From Lysobacteraceae bacterium NML91-0213 (lineage in GTDB: Bacteria; Pseudomonadota; Gammaproteobacteria; Xanthomonadales; Xanthomonadaceae): a DNA stretch of 64,000 bases. The stretch covers positions 188,799-252,798 of the forward strand of contig NWQL01000002.1 of NCBI GenBank assembly GCA_002798175.1, read 5' to 3'. Of the stretch, positions 1 through 9,200 are shown piece by piece. Position numbers and translations under genes: made by a program. The stretch's first letter is position 1; each line of letters opens with the position of its first letter. Below the pieces are notes generated by a model, which was given only the letters and a program-made list of their open reading frames with translations, searched no databases and was not told the DNA's origin.

Positions 1-470
1 AGGTCATCGCCCAGGGCCAGGAAGCGGACCCGGCCGCGGTCGCCTTCGACGCGCTGCAGGCCGCCCGGGCCCGCGGCACCGACGTGCTGATCGCCGATAC
101 CGCCGGCCGGCTGCACACGCAGCAGGGCCTGATGGCCGAACTCGGCAAGATCCGCCGCGTGCTCGCCAAGGTCGACGCGGCGGCGCCGCACGAGGTGCTG
201 ATGGTCGTCGACGGCACCACCGGCCAGAACGCGATCTCGCAGCTGCGGCAGTTCCACGCCGCGGTCAACGTCACCGGGCTGGTGGTGACCAAACTCGACG
301 GCACCGCCAAGGGCGGCGTGGTGTTCGCGCTCGCGCGCGAGTTCGGTATTCCGATCCGCTATGCCGGCATCGGCGAGCGTCCCGAGGACCTGCGCGTGTT
401 CGACGCCCAGGCCTTTGTCGACGCGTTGCTGCCGGCATCGCTGGGCAACGAAGGCACGGCCACGCAGTGA
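1..470 (+). CDS. ftsY: FtsY, SRP receptor GTPase (5' end outside window)
   Basis: This is the last 155 residues of FtsY, the GTPase that receives signal recognition particle-ribosome complexes at the inner membrane. The frame is open from base 3, so the N-terminal acidic A domain and the P-loop lie off the left edge. Visible are the G3 motif DTAGR (LIADTAGRLHTQ), the G4 motif TKLDGTAKGG, and the closing GERPEDLRVFD segment typical of SRP-type GTPases. The FtsY/Ffh choice rests on the short C-terminus: the protein ends right after the G domain, with no methionine-rich M domain, and a complete ffh lies at 41711-43078. The TGA stop (468-470) shares bases with the GTG start of the next gene (GTGA), which suggests translational coupling. 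Confidence 0.95.
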   Translation, partial: VIAQGQEADPAAVAFDALQAARARGTDVLIADTAGRLHTQQGLMAELGKIRRVLAKVDAAAPHEVLMVVDGTTGQNAISQLRQFHAAVNVTGLVVTKLDGTAKGGVVFALAREFGIPIRYAGIGERPEDLRVFDAQAFVDALLPASLGNEGTATQ

Positions 471-1717
471 GCCGCCGGCGCGCGGTCGCGCTGGTCGTGA
501 TCGTGGCGCTGCTGCTGGTGGCGCTGGCCGCACTGCGCTGGGCCACGCGCGCCGAGACGGTCGGGCGCTTCCTGCTGGAAATGGCCGGCAGCGCCAGCGG
601 GCTCGACATCGACGCGACGGGGTTCGCATACAGGCTGCGCGGCACCCCGGAAGTGGTGGCGCATGGCGTGGTCGCGCGGATACCGGGGAGCGACACTGCG
701 TTGCTGCGCGCCGACCGCGTGCTGCTGGCGGTGCCCTGGTCCACGCTGCGCGCGCGGGGCGCCGTGCGGGACGTGCAGAGACTGGAGCTGGATGCACCGG
801 TGCTTGACCTGCCGGCGTTGCAGCGCTGGTGGGCACAACGCCCGCCGGGCGAAGGTGCCGCGCCGGGCTTCGTCGATGGCATCGGCATCACCGGGGGCCG
901 CCTCGAGGCCGATGGCTGGAAGCTGGAAGCACTGGATATCGAGCTGCCGGCGTTCGCCATGGATGCCCCGCTGCGGGCGCATGTGCGCGGGCGTTACGTG
1001 GCCGCTGCACTGCATGCGCGCTTCGACCTGCGCCTGTCGATGACACGCGCTGCCGCCCGGGCCGGCATCGGTATCGCAGGTACCGCAGCGCCCGCCATGC
1101 CCGGGTGGCAACTGCCTGCATGGCTTCGCCTGTCCGGCCGTCTCGACGCAGGCAGCGGGCGCATCGCCGTGCAGCGCGTCGCGCTGTCGTTGCGCGGCAA
1201 TCTTCGCCTTGACGGATCCAGCCACCCGCTGGTGGCCGGGCTTGCCGGCGAAATGCTGATCGCCGATGGCGGCCTGCGCATCGATCCGCTGGCGGTGACG
1301 CTGCGAGGCGAGGAGCTGCTGCCACGGTTGCGTGCCGGCGGCGGCCTGGTCCTGCGCAACGGGCTGTCACTGGCGCTGGATGGGCGCATCGCCGAATGGC
1401 CGGCCGCCTGGCCGCTGCTGCCGGCGCCGCTCGATCGCGCACAGGAGCCCACGCCTTTCGCCATCGGCTACGACGGGGCCCCTGACCTGTCTACGCCACT
1501 GGCCGTGCGCCTGTCCCGCGGCGATGCCCGCTTCGAGGGCCTGCTGCGCATCGACGCGATTGCCGGCTGGCTCGCGCAGCTCGACACCGGCACGCCGCTG
1601 CCGCCGGTGGCGGGTACCGTGCATGCACCGGTGCTGGAGATTCCCGGTGCGACCCTGCACGGCGTCGAGATCCGCATCGACGATCGACCCGGCGACGACG
1701 ACCGGATGCGGCCGTGA
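467..1717 (+). CDS. AsmA-like periplasmic/membrane protein
   Basis: A 416-residue protein starting at GTG 467, inside the ftsY stop codon. Residues 1-7 are basic (MSRRRAV) and are followed by one hydrophobic segment to about residue 24, so it is probably anchored in the inner membrane with the rest in the periplasm. The body alternates short beta-like stretches of the kind seen in AsmA-family proteins, which are linked to lipid transfer and outer-membrane assembly. I see no catalytic motif. The assignment is by overall pattern (N-terminal anchor, a TALLRADRVLLAVP-type segment, repeated hydrophobic strands) and is moderate; a GspN-like protein is an alternative. It ends in a GTGA overlap with mutY, so it sits inside a coupled ftsY-asmA-mutY-yggX string. 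Confidence 0.6.
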   Translation: MSRRRAVALVVIVALLLVALAALRWATRAETVGRFLLEMAGSASGLDIDATGFAYRLRGTPEVVAHGVVARIPGSDTALLRADRVLLAVPWSTLRARGAVRDVQRLELDAPVLDLPALQRWWAQRPPGEGAAPGFVDGIGITGGRLEADGWKLEALDIELPAFAMDAPLRAHVRGRYVAAALHARFDLRLSMTRAAARAGIGIAGTAAPAMPGWQLPAWLRLSGRLDAGSGRIAVQRVALSLRGNLRLDGSSHPLVAGLAGEMLIADGGLRIDPLAVTLRGEELLPRLRAGGGLVLRNGLSLALDGRIAEWPAAWPLLPAPLDRAQEPTPFAIGYDGAPDLSTPLAVRLSRGDARFEGLLRIDAIAGWLAQLDTGTPLPPVAGTVHAPVLEIPGATLHGVEIRIDDRPGDDDRMRP

Positions 1718-2793
1718 GCGACGACGCGTTCGCCCCGCGCCTGCTGGCCTGGTTCGACCGCAGCGGCCGCCACGACCTGCCCTGGCAGCATCCGCGCACG
1801 CCGTACCGGGTATGGCTGTCGGAAATCATGCTGCAGCAGACCCAGGTCGCAGTGGTGGTGCCCTACTTCGAGCGCTTCGTCGCGGCACTGCCCGACGTGC
1901 GCGCGCTCGCGGCCGCTCCGCGCGACGACGTGCTCGCGCTGTGGTCCGGGCTTGGCTACTACGCACGCGCCCGCAACCTGCACGCGGCGGCGCGGCTCTG
2001 CGTGGACCTGCATGGCGGCGACCTGCCGCGTGATTTCGATGCGCTGCTGGCACTGCCCGGCATCGGCCGCAGCACCGCGGGTGCGATCCTCGCGCAGGCC
2101 TGGGGCGATCGTTTCCCGATCCTCGATGGCAACGTCAAGCGCGTGCTCGCACGCTGGCATGGCGTGGACGGCTGGCCCGGGCTGCCGGCAGTGGAACGCG
2201 TGCTGTGGACGCACGCCTCCGCCCACCTGCCCGATGCGCGCATGGCGGACTACACCCAGGCGCAGATGGACCTCGGCGCAACGGTGTGCGTGCGCCATGC
2301 ACCGCACTGCCTGCTGTGCCCGGTGGCGGATGGCTGCATCGCACGCCACGAGGGCCGCACCGCGGAACTGCCGACGCCACGTCCGGGCAAGGCATTGCCC
2401 GAACGGCGGACCCATATGGCGGTACTGGAGGACGCCGACGGCCGCATCCTGCTGCAGCGACGCCCGGCGACCGGCATCTGGGCGGGGCTGTGGTCGTTGC
2501 CCGAGGCCGACGACGTGGCTGCCGCGCACGCGCTTGCCGGCACCCATGCGCGGCTTGCGGGCGATGGCGAGGCACTTGCACCGATCCAGCACGGCTTCAG
2601 CCACTACCGCCTGCTGATCCATCCGCACCGCTGGCGCGGCGTCGCCCCCCGCAGCCGGGTGGGCGACAATGACGAGCTGCGCTGGGTGCCGCCCGCGGCC
2701 TTCGATGCGATCGGCCTGCCCGCACCCATCCGCCGCCTGCTCGACGGCGCCGCTGCCCAGCGTCCTTCCCCCGCTCCAGGAGAGACCCGATGA
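1714..2793 (+). CDS. mutY: A/G-specific adenine DNA glycosylase MutY
   Basis: MutY removes adenine mispaired with 8-oxoguanine in the base-excision repair GO system. The 359-residue protein begins at GTG 1714, overlapping the previous stop. Catalytic Glu37 lies in [10 protein letters not shown] and Asp138 in [11 protein letters not shown], after the helix-hairpin-helix [11 protein letters not shown]; both are at the positions known in the E. coli enzyme. The 4Fe-4S ligands are Cys192, Cys199, Cys202 and Cys208 in the C-X6-C-X2-C-X5-C pattern. From about residue 230 a NUDIX-like domain that reads 8-oxoG follows ([17 protein letters not shown]). All key residues are intact. yggX, downstream, is also a mutY neighbour in E. 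coli. Confidence 0.97.
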   Translation: MSDDAFAPRLLAWFDRSGRHDLPWQHPRTPYRVWLSEIMLQQTQVAVVVPYFERFVAALPDVRALAAAPRDDVLALWSGLGYYARARNLHAAARLCVDLHGGDLPRDFDALLALPGIGRSTAGAILAQAWGDRFPILDGNVKRVLARWHGVDGWPGLPAVERVLWTHASAHLPDARMADYTQAQMDLGATVCVRHAPHCLLCPVADGCIARHEGRTAELPTPRPGKALPERRTHMAVLEDADGRILLQRRPATGIWAGLWSLPEADDVAAAHALAGTHARLAGDGEALAPIQHGFSHYRLLIHPHRWRGVAPRSRVGDNDELRWVPPAAFDAIGLPAPIRRLLDGAAAQRPSPAPGETR

Positions 2794-3068
2794 CCCGACA
2801 GGTGTTCTGCCAGTACGAACAACGCGAGGCCGAAGGCCTGGACTTCGTGCCGTGGCCGGGCGAGCTCGGCAAGCGCGTCTACGCCGGCGTCGGCAAGCCG
2901 GCATGGTCGGCGTGGCTGGCCCACCAGACCATGCTGATCAACGAGAACCGGCTGTCCCCGCTGGATCCGAAGCACCGCGCATTCCTCGAAACCGAGATGG
3001 AGAAATTCCTCTTCGGCGGCGGCGCGGAAAAGCCCGCAGGCTACGTGCCGGCGTCGCCCGAAGGCTGA
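2790..3068 (+). CDS. yggX: Probable Fe(2+)-trafficking protein YggX
   Basis: A 92-residue protein of the YggX family, which protects iron-sulfur clusters and DNA from oxidative damage. The N-terminus [19 protein letters not shown] carries the conserved Cys7 of the family, and the middle ([16 protein letters not shown]) is also typical. The ATG overlaps the mutY stop (ATGA, 2790-2793), so it is probably translated from the same mRNA as mutY. MutY itself carries a 4Fe-4S cluster, so the pairing makes functional sense. The last 28 bases overlap, tail to tail, the end of the lipoprotein gene on the other strand. Confidence 0.95.
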   Translation: MTRQVFCQYEQREAEGLDFVPWPGELGKRVYAGVGKPAWSAWLAHQTMLINENRLSPLDPKHRAFLETEMEKFLFGGGAEKPAGYVPASPEG

Positions 3069-3508
3069 TCGGCCACCACCTCGCCCGCGCGCAGCCCGCG
3101 CTCGGCGGCGCGCAGCGCGCGCGTATCCAGCGGACGGATCTGCGCGATATGGCAGGGCATCCGATGCGGATTGCTGCTGAGCGGAATGACCTTGTCGAAA
3201 CGCGCATGCACGCGGTTCTGCGTGCTGGTCAGCGAGATGGCCTGCGCAAAATCCAGGTCCGGGCAGCGGCCGGTGAGTTCGAGCAGGAATGCTTCGCCCG
3301 GTCGCGTCCAGACCGCCAGCGCGCTGTCGCCCAACGGCGTCCAGCCGTTGATGCGGCCGAAGAAGTTGAAGCTGCCGACGGGTTCGCCGGCGTGGCTGCG
3401 GTGCACCTCCAGCTTCTGCGCATCGGGAATCGCGCCGGTGGCACAGCCGGCAAGCGCCAGCATCGCCAGCGCGGGTACGAGAAACGATGCGGCGCGGCGG
3501 ATCGTCAT
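3041..3508 (-). CDS. Small lipoprotein of unknown function (DUF6491-like)
   Basis: A 155-residue protein read from ATG 3508, preceded by GGAG about 8 bases upstream. The frame is open further upstream, but only this start places a signal peptide at the N-terminus: MTIRR, a hydrophobic stretch, then LALAGCATG, a lipobox with Cys as the acylation site. The mature part contains [23 protein letters not shown] and a pair of cysteines ([16 protein letters not shown]), features of the small xanthomonad DUF6491 family, whose function is unknown. Family naming is from memory and moderate. It converges on yggX with a 28-base overlap. Confidence 0.75.
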   Translation of the reverse strand: MTIRRAASFLVPALAMLALAGCATGAIPDAQKLEVHRSHAGEPVGSFNFFGRINGWTPLGDSALAVWTRPGEAFLLELTGRCPDLDFAQAISLTSTQNRVHARFDKVIPLSSNPHRMPCHIAQIRPLDTRALRAAERGLRAGEVVADQPSGDAGT

Positions 3509-3605
3509 GGTGTGCTCCGGCAGGTGGCAGGGCGATGGCAGCAACATGCCGGCGCAGCCGGTCGCCTGCAAGCACCGGAACATGATGATTCAGCCGCCGG
3601 AACGC

Positions 3606-3634
3606 TTGCCGCTTACGCCTGCAATCCGTATCAT
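3606..3634 (+). promoter_or_regulatory. Sigma-70-like promoter for the tRNA-Phe/tRNA-Val pair
   Basis: TTGCCG at 3606-3611 and TATCAT at 3629-3634 are separated by 17 bases, about 38 bases ahead of the first tRNA. A match by eye, not scored. Confidence 0.5.
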
Positions 3635-3671
3635 GCCGCCCTCGCACACGGCTCGGCCGCGTCGCGTGACT

Positions 3672-3747
3672 GGCCGGGTAGCTCAGTTGGTAGAGCAGGG
3701 GATTGAAAATCCCCGTGTCGGGGGTTCGATTCCCTCCCCGGCCACCA
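3672..3747 (+). tRNA. tRNA-Phe (anticodon GAA)
   Basis: A 76-base cloverleaf with acceptor arms GGCCGGG and CCCGGCC, D-arm GCTCAGTTGGTAGAGC, anticodon loop TTGAAAA with GAA, T-arm GGGGGTTCGATTCCCTC and an encoded CCA at 3745-3747. Only 5 bases separate it from the next tRNA, so the two are probably cut from one transcript. Confidence 0.97.
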
Positions 3748-3752
3748 GTTTT

Positions 3753-3827
3753 GGGCGGTTAGCTCAGCGGTAGAGCATTGCCTTCACACGGCAAGGGTCG
3801 CAGGTTCGATCCCTGCACCGCCCACCA
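3753..3827 (+). tRNA. tRNA-Val (anticodon CAC)
   Basis: A 75-base cloverleaf with acceptor arms GGGCGGT and ACCGCCC, anticodon stem TTGCC/GGCAA around loop TTCACAC (anticodon CAC, reading GTG), T-arm CAGGTTCGATCCCTG and an encoded CCA at 3825-3827. GTG is the expected favoured valine codon in a genome this GC-rich. Confidence 0.96.
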
Positions 3828-3837
3828 GCGTACGAAC

Positions 3838-3859
3838 AACCACCCCAGGGTGGTTTTTT
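3838..3859 (+). terminator. Rho-independent terminator after the tRNA pair
   Basis: AACCACC at 3838-3844 pairs with GGTGGTT at 3849-3855 around a 4-base loop (CCAG), and the run of T at 3854-3859 follows. It sits 11 bases after the tRNA-Val CCA end. Confidence 0.85.
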
Positions 3860-3880
3860 CGTTTCTGCGGTCCGGATTCC

Positions 3881-3975
3881 TCCGCCTCCGCCTCCGCCTC
3901 CGCCTCCGCCGCCTCCGCCTCCGCCGCCTCCGCCTCCGCCGCCTCCGCCTCCGCCGCCTCCGCCGCCGCCGCCGT
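3881..3975 (+). repeat. Direct repeat of TCCGCC hexamers and a 15-base unit
   Basis: About 95 bases built only of TCCGCC and GCC. Hexamers at the left give way to four head-to-tail copies of the 15-base unit TCCGCCTCCGCCGCC, then a short (GCC)n run. The opposite strand is a run of GGC/GGA triplets with G pairs spaced by one base, which could form two-tetrad G-quadruplexes. Copies are contiguous, so this is not a CRISPR array. A reading frame through the minus strand would give an Ala-Glu repeat, but it also runs antisense through the tRNA-Val gene and looks accidental. Confidence 0.9.
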
Positions 3976-4153
3976 GGGAATTTTCCTACGCATCCGCACG
4001 CACTGCGCCGACGGTGCCCGTGCGCGGCCGCGTTCATGCTGCGCGGATCCGGCAGGCTGGCCATGCAGTCGCAGCGAACGCCGCCCTGCGCAGGGCACGG
4101 CCGTCGCCTGCGCAGGTCAGCCGCCCGGCCGGGACACTTCGACGGGGATCGCG

Positions 4154-4366
4154 ATGGAACGTACGTTGATCAGGGTGGAGCCGGACCAGCCCGGGTGGCT
4201 GATCCGCATCGGTGGGTTCGCACTTGAGCGCAACCTGGACAAGATCGTCGCGATCGACCGCGCCACCCGGCTGGCGCGGTCACGCCACCAGTCGACGGGT
4301 CATCCCACCGGCGTGGAAGTGCACATGCTCTGCGGCGAGACGCTGGCGATCGGCCTGCACGGATGA
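4154..4366 (+). CDS. Small hypothetical protein
   Basis: A 70-residue protein from ATG 4154, with GGGGAT about 8 bases upstream. The sequence (MERTLIRVEPDQPGWLIRIG at the start, GVEVHMLCGETLAIGLHG at the end) looks like a compact, mostly beta domain with a basic middle helix (DRATRLARSRHQ). The general shape recalls the small DUF2188-type proteins, but I cannot confirm that family and assign no function. There is no signal peptide or membrane segment. It stands alone between the repeat and the leftward serine hydrolase gene. Confidence 0.55.
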   Translation: MERTLIRVEPDQPGWLIRIGGFALERNLDKIVAIDRATRLARSRHQSTGHPTGVEVHMLCGETLAIGLHG

Positions 4367-4430
4367 GGCGCCACGCCCGTTGGTGGTTTCGCCCGGAGCA
4401 GCATGCCGACAGTCATGACAGCCTCCCGGG

Positions 4431-6023
4431 TCAGTGGCACGGCCCGACCCGCTGGAACGCCAGATCCTCGAAGTCGTAGCTGAAGTCCGCTTCGGGGTCG
4501 ACCTTGGCCATCGTCATGCCGGCCTCCCCGCCCTCGACGGTGAACTGCACCCAGGCATCGGTGCCGATGCTGTCGTCGAACCAGTCCACGAACAGGCGCC
4601 CGTCGAGCCGCATGAGCAGGCCGGTGAGCGTGGGCGATTTCGCGGAGGCGAAGACCAGCCCGCGGGGATCAGGGCAAAGCGAGACCTCGCCGAACCACGG
4701 GTCCCGGTAGAGGCCGGGTGGAACGGTAGCGTCATCGGCGGCCACCGGGACGCGCGCAGAGGTGTCGGGCGCGCGACGCGCCGGGGGCGCCTGGTCGCGC
4801 TCGCGCTGGAGGACCTCCGCATATGCTGCCACCGGCATCGCCCCACCCGGGCGCACCAGCAGGTCGGAGAGCGCCTGCACCAGCACCGTACGCGCGTCGT
4901 CGCCCGAGCCATTGGTCATCATCACGAAGCCCGCACCGAGTTCGGGCAGCAGCGTCAGCGCGGAATACATGCCCGACAGCGTGCCCGTGTGCGAGATCTT
5001 CAGCCGGCCGTGTGCGTCGTTGAGGCGCCACCCATAGCCGTAGCCATAGAAGCGGCTGCCGTCCCATGCGCGCATCCGGCTGCCGAGAGGCATCGGCATG
5101 TGCAACGTCCACAGTTCGCGCCGGCGGGCGTCCGACAGCCACGGGCGGCCGTCGACCAGGCCATGCCGTTCGGGCTGCAGCCACATGCGCGTCCACGCCA
5201 GCATGTCCTCCAGACTGCAGCGCACGCCGCCGGCCGCGGCCATCGGCACGGTATCGACGACGGGCCCGTCCTCGCGATACACCACGTTGCGCCCACCCAC
5301 GCGCCGGTGCGGCTGGGCGACGGCACCGACGGCGTCGCGGTCGAAGCCACCGGCCTCGCATCGCGACATGCCAAGCGGCGCGAATACCTCGCGCTCCATC
5401 AGCTCCTCGTAGGACGCTCCGCCAGCCGCGGCGGCGACCTCCCCCGCGACGATGTAGAGCGTGTTGTCATAGGCGTAGCGCGAGCGGAAGCTGTGCAGCG
5501 GCTTCAGATGGGCAAGGCCGGCAACCACGTCCTCGCGGGTGAAATGGTTGGGCTCGGGCCACAGCATGAGATCGCCCGCACCCGGCCCCAGGCCACTGTT
5601 GTGGATCAGCAGGTCGCGCACCTGGATCTCGCGGGTGACCCAGGGGTCATGCATGCGGAAATGCGGCAGGTGCTTGACCACCGGATCGTCCCAGGCCAGC
5701 AGGCCGCGGTCGATGAGGCGCGCGAGCAGCGCGGTGGTCATCGCCTTGGTGTTCGACGCCACCTTGAACAGCGAACGCGGCGTCACTGCTTCGCCCTCCC
5801 CCGCCCGCAGTTCGCCAGCGGTGCGCTGGTAGACGACTTCCCCATCGACCACCACGCCCACCGCGAGCCCGGGCAGGTTGTAGCGCGACATGGTGTCGTC
5901 GAAGAGGGTGTCGATCGCCGCGTCATCCACGGCGGGCGTGGATGGGTCGGCGGCCGCAACCGCCGGCGCAGGACACAGCGCCAGCCCGCCTACGAGCGCC
6001 GCAAGTGATCCAGAGGTCTTCAT
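4431..6023 (-). CDS. Class C beta-lactamase-fold serine hydrolase
   Basis: A 530-residue secreted enzyme of the beta-lactamase/D-aminopeptidase (AmpC/EstB/PbpE) superfamily. The ATG at 6023 gives a signal peptide (MKTSGSLAALVGGLALCPAPAVAA); an ATG at 6035 is an alternative. The SxxK active site is SNTK in FKVASNTKAMTT, the Tyr motif is YDN (AYDNTLYIVAGEV) where class C enzymes usually have YSN, and the third motif is HTG in SHTGTLSGMYS. A C-terminal beta-rich extension of about 130 residues follows, as in D-aminopeptidase-like members. True beta-lactamase activity is unlikely; peptidase or esterase action on D-amino-acid peptides fits better. It is the last gene of the leftward transglutaminase-receptor-hydrolase group, after three hairpins. 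Confidence 0.85.
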   Translation of the reverse strand: MKTSGSLAALVGGLALCPAPAVAAADPSTPAVDDAAIDTLFDDTMSRYNLPGLAVGVVVDGEVVYQRTAGELRAGEGEAVTPRSLFKVASNTKAMTTALLARLIDRGLLAWDDPVVKHLPHFRMHDPWVTREIQVRDLLIHNSGLGPGAGDLMLWPEPNHFTREDVVAGLAHLKPLHSFRSRYAYDNTLYIVAGEVAAAAGGASYEELMEREVFAPLGMSRCEAGGFDRDAVGAVAQPHRRVGGRNVVYREDGPVVDTVPMAAAGGVRCSLEDMLAWTRMWLQPERHGLVDGRPWLSDARRRELWTLHMPMPLGSRMRAWDGSRFYGYGYGWRLNDAHGRLKISHTGTLSGMYSALTLLPELGAGFVMMTNGSGDDARTVLVQALSDLLVRPGGAMPVAAYAEVLQRERDQAPPARRAPDTSARVPVAADDATVPPGLYRDPWFGEVSLCPDPRGLVFASAKSPTLTGLLMRLDGRLFVDWFDDSIGTDAWVQFTVEGGEAGMTMAKVDPEADFSYDFEDLAFQRVGPCH

Positions 6024-6123
6024 CGTCCAGGTCATTCCGTCTGCAACGCACGACAGACGCGATGCCATGCCTGGCGGCAGCCGTGCGTCGACGTCATGTG
6101 GGCGGTCGTCAATGAAACAGGAT

Positions 6124-6205
6124 CCGCGACACTGTCGCGGACCCTGCACTGGCAGCGCTGTAAGGCTGCGCTGCCGATAACCGGCCCGCCACGCGGGCGG
6201 GCCGG
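6124..6205 (-). other. Three consecutive hairpins between receptor and hydrolase genes
   Basis: Inverted repeats lie at 6124-6131/6133-6140 (CCGCGACA/TGTCGCGG), 6151-6158/6168-6175 (GGCAGCGC/GCGCTGCC) and 6181-6190/6196-6205 (CCGGCCCGCC/GGCGGGCCGG). The last, nearest the receptor stop, is a perfect 10-base stem and probably the receptor's 3' stabiliser or terminator, although it lacks a clean U-run. The others may modulate read-through to the hydrolase gene. Confidence 0.6.
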
Positions 6206-6221
6206 ATACAGCCACCAGCGG

Positions 6222-9200
6222 TCAGAAGTTCCAGGTGATCACCAGCTGCGTGTAGCGGGGGGACTGCCAGCGCGTACCGGTGCCCCAGTACGGCCGGACC
6301 TGACCCGGGTTGGCCTCGTAGCGCTGACGCACGTTGATGACTTCCTGGTCGTTGAGCAGGTTGAACACGGACAGCCGCGCCTTCAGATCGACGCCTTCCA
6401 CCGGCAATGTCCAGGTCACGCTCGCACCCAGGTTGTAGGTCCACGGCATGCGGCCGCCAGAACCGCGCCCGGCGTACTCGTAGACACGATCGTTCACCGG
6501 AACGCTTGCACAACTGGCCAGGCCCGCGGGCGGGATGCAGTGCCAGAACGAGCCACCGCCGGATCCCTCCGAGGTCACGCTGCCGGCCGCGGTGGTGTCA
6601 CCAGGCCAGGTCACGCCGAACTGGTTGATCGGTGCACCCGACATCGCGGTGAACGAAGCACCGAACGTCCAGATCTCATTGGGCGCGTAGCTTCCCCGCA
6701 GCTTGAACTGATGGCGACGGTCGTTGAACAGAGGGCCGTAGTCCTGGTTGTTGGCCGGGTGGTCCCAGTGCTGGACCATTCCGGTATCACCGTAGTTGGT
6801 GTCCGAATTGACCGGGCCTTCGTGGTTGCCATCCAGCTTCGACCAGAGGTAGGAAGCGTTCATCTGCCACTTGCCGTCCCAGGCGCGATCGATCTGGAAC
6901 TCGAGTGATTTGTAGGTACGTTTCGGCTCGAAGTAACCCACGATCCGGTTGGTTCCACCGGTCCGATAGCCCTCCGTCGCAGTGTCCACGGTGATCCAGC
7001 CATCCTCGGCACAACGGATCTGGTTGGGATCACCCTCGCTCGAACCCCACAGCGTCAGCGGCCTGCCGGGGTTGCCGATCGGAAAGATCGTTCCCGTCGG
7101 CGTTCCTGGTGCACCGGTCGCGCGGTTGCCCGTTGTCCAGATCGGTCCGCATGCCGTCTGGTTGATACGGATATCGTCGATGGTGTTCTTCATCCGGCGA
7201 TAGGTCGCATTCACACCCCAGGACCATGCCTGGCTGATGGCCTGCTGGAAGCCGAGGATCGCCTCGTCCTGGTAGACCGCTTCGAGGTCCTGGTCGACAC
7301 TCTGACGGGTGTCATTGACCACGATGTTGTAGGTCTGGTCGACAGGCCCGATCTGCGCGCCGATGATCGGCGCCTTGTAGGTCGCTCCGGTCACCGGGTT
7401 GACCTCATCCCTCCAGCCTTCAAGCACGTAGAAGGTGCGCTCGTCGAGCAGCCCGCCGGCAAAGTTGTAGCTGATGATGCTCGGAATGGGCATGTAGTAG
7501 CGGCCCAGGTTGCCGAACAGCTTGGTCGTGGAGTCTCCCTTGACGTCCCAGGAGAACCCGACGCGCGGAGAGACCAGCTCGTCGAGCTTGATGAAGCTGT
7601 CGCCAACTGCGTTCTTGTTGTTGAAATTGTCGACGCGCAGGCCAAGGTTGAGCAGAAGGTTGGGCGTGACCGACCACATGTCCTCGAGATAGAACGCGCT
7701 GGCGGTGATGTCGAACACGCCGCCGTCCGCGCGCTCGCGGGCCATCAGGAACTGGTTCACGCCAGTCGGCAGGGCCGTTCCGTTGTCGAGCACCTGCGTG
7801 GCGCTGGTACGGCCGTATGCGGTGTACTGCATGCCGTTGCCGGGATAGAACGTGGACCGATCCGTCGTCATCAGCTCGTGGTCGACGCCGAAACGCAGCA
7901 GGTGATCACCGAGAGCCCATTCGAAATCGAGGCGGGATGCCTTCCGCTCGTCCTCGTGGGAAACCACGGTGGCGCCGGGATGGCAGCCCAGCACCGGCGA
8001 ACCCAGCGCGCGGTACTGGCTGGCATACGACGCCGAGTTGTAGGTCACCCAGTCGCATAGCCCGTCATTGGGCGATCGCGAGAAACTGCTGCTGCGATTG
8101 ATGCCGTACATGGCCTTGGCCGAGAAGTTCTCCGTCAGCTGCGCGGTATAGGTGACCGAACCGCTCTTGCCACCGCTCTCGTTCGTGCGCGCGCCGCTGA
8201 ACGCACCGCGTCCGCCGGAATCCCAGCCGTACGCGTAACTGTCCACGTCGGTTTCGGTCTCGTCGGAGAACGCCAGCAACTCCACCAGATGGTTGTCGTT
8301 GATGTTCCAGTCCATCTTCGCGCCCCAGAAACCGTCGTTGTTAGAGCTTTCGGACCAGCTGCTCCCGACGGAGTTGGTGTTGCGCGCATCGTTCTCGCGC
8401 TGCTCGTACATGGCGAACAGGAACAGGCGGTCGCGGATCAGCGGCCCCGAAGCCCACACGTTGGCCTTGGTGAAAGTCTGACGGTCGCGGCTGCCACGGG
8501 TGTTCACGGTGCCGTCGTCGTAGTAGCGGTCCTGGAAGTCCGCACGCCAGGCTTCGGGCTCGAATGTGATCTCTACGCCACCTTCGAGTTCGTTGGTTCC
8601 CGACCGGGTGACCGCGTTGATGACGCCACCGGTGCTGCGGCCGAACTCGACCGAGTAGCCACCGGTCTTGACCTGGAACTGTTCGAAGAATGCGAACGGA
8701 GCGGTCGAGAAGCTCTGCCGGCGATAGAAGTCGGTGACATTGAGTCCGTTGATGAAGACCGAGTTCTCCGCGACCGAGGAGCCGCCGAAGGAGATCCCGC
8801 CGAAGGACGAGTTGCCACTGAGCACGCCGGGTGCGAGCAGCGCGACCGAACTCAGGCTCTGCGCGACCGGCAGGCGGTCGAACTCTTCCCGAGTGATGTT
8901 GGTTGAACTCTCGGTGGAGAAGACGTCCACGCGATTGACCACGCGCGAGCCCACCACTTCCACCGCCGCAAGGTTCGCCACCCCGCCGCCGGAGCCCAGG
9001 TTGACCGTGGTGGTGCCGCCAAGGGCGACGTTGACGGTGACCGGCTCACCCACGGGACGGCCGTCGCGCAGGGTCTGCAGCTGGTAGTCGCCCACCGGGA
9101 GCTGGCCGAGGCGGTAGCTGCCGTCCGACGACACCGTGGCGGTGCGCGTCAGCCCGGTGGCACGGTGGGTCACGCTGATCTGGTCGCCCGCCGTCGCACG

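Larger units (their letters stand above)
3828..4153. other. Intergenic stretch without a gene
   Basis: These 326 bases hold the tRNA terminator (3838-3859) and the hexamer repeat (3881-3975). In 3976-4153 I see no coding pattern, hairpin or clear promoter. Confidence 0.6.

Noticed and set aside
3881..3975. Possible CRISPR array
   Set aside because: The repeats are contiguous and 6 or 15 bases long with no spacers, and no cas gene is in the window.
3784..4098. Minus-strand frame encoding an Ala-Glu repeat protein
   Set aside because: The repeat protein is only the translation of the TCCGCC repeat, and the frame also runs antisense through tRNA-Val and the terminator. No ribosome site was found.
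4431..6023. Antibiotic-resistance beta-lactamase
   Set aside because: The middle motif is YDN rather than YSN and the protein has a long C-terminal extension like D-aminopeptidases, so a resistance call is not supported.
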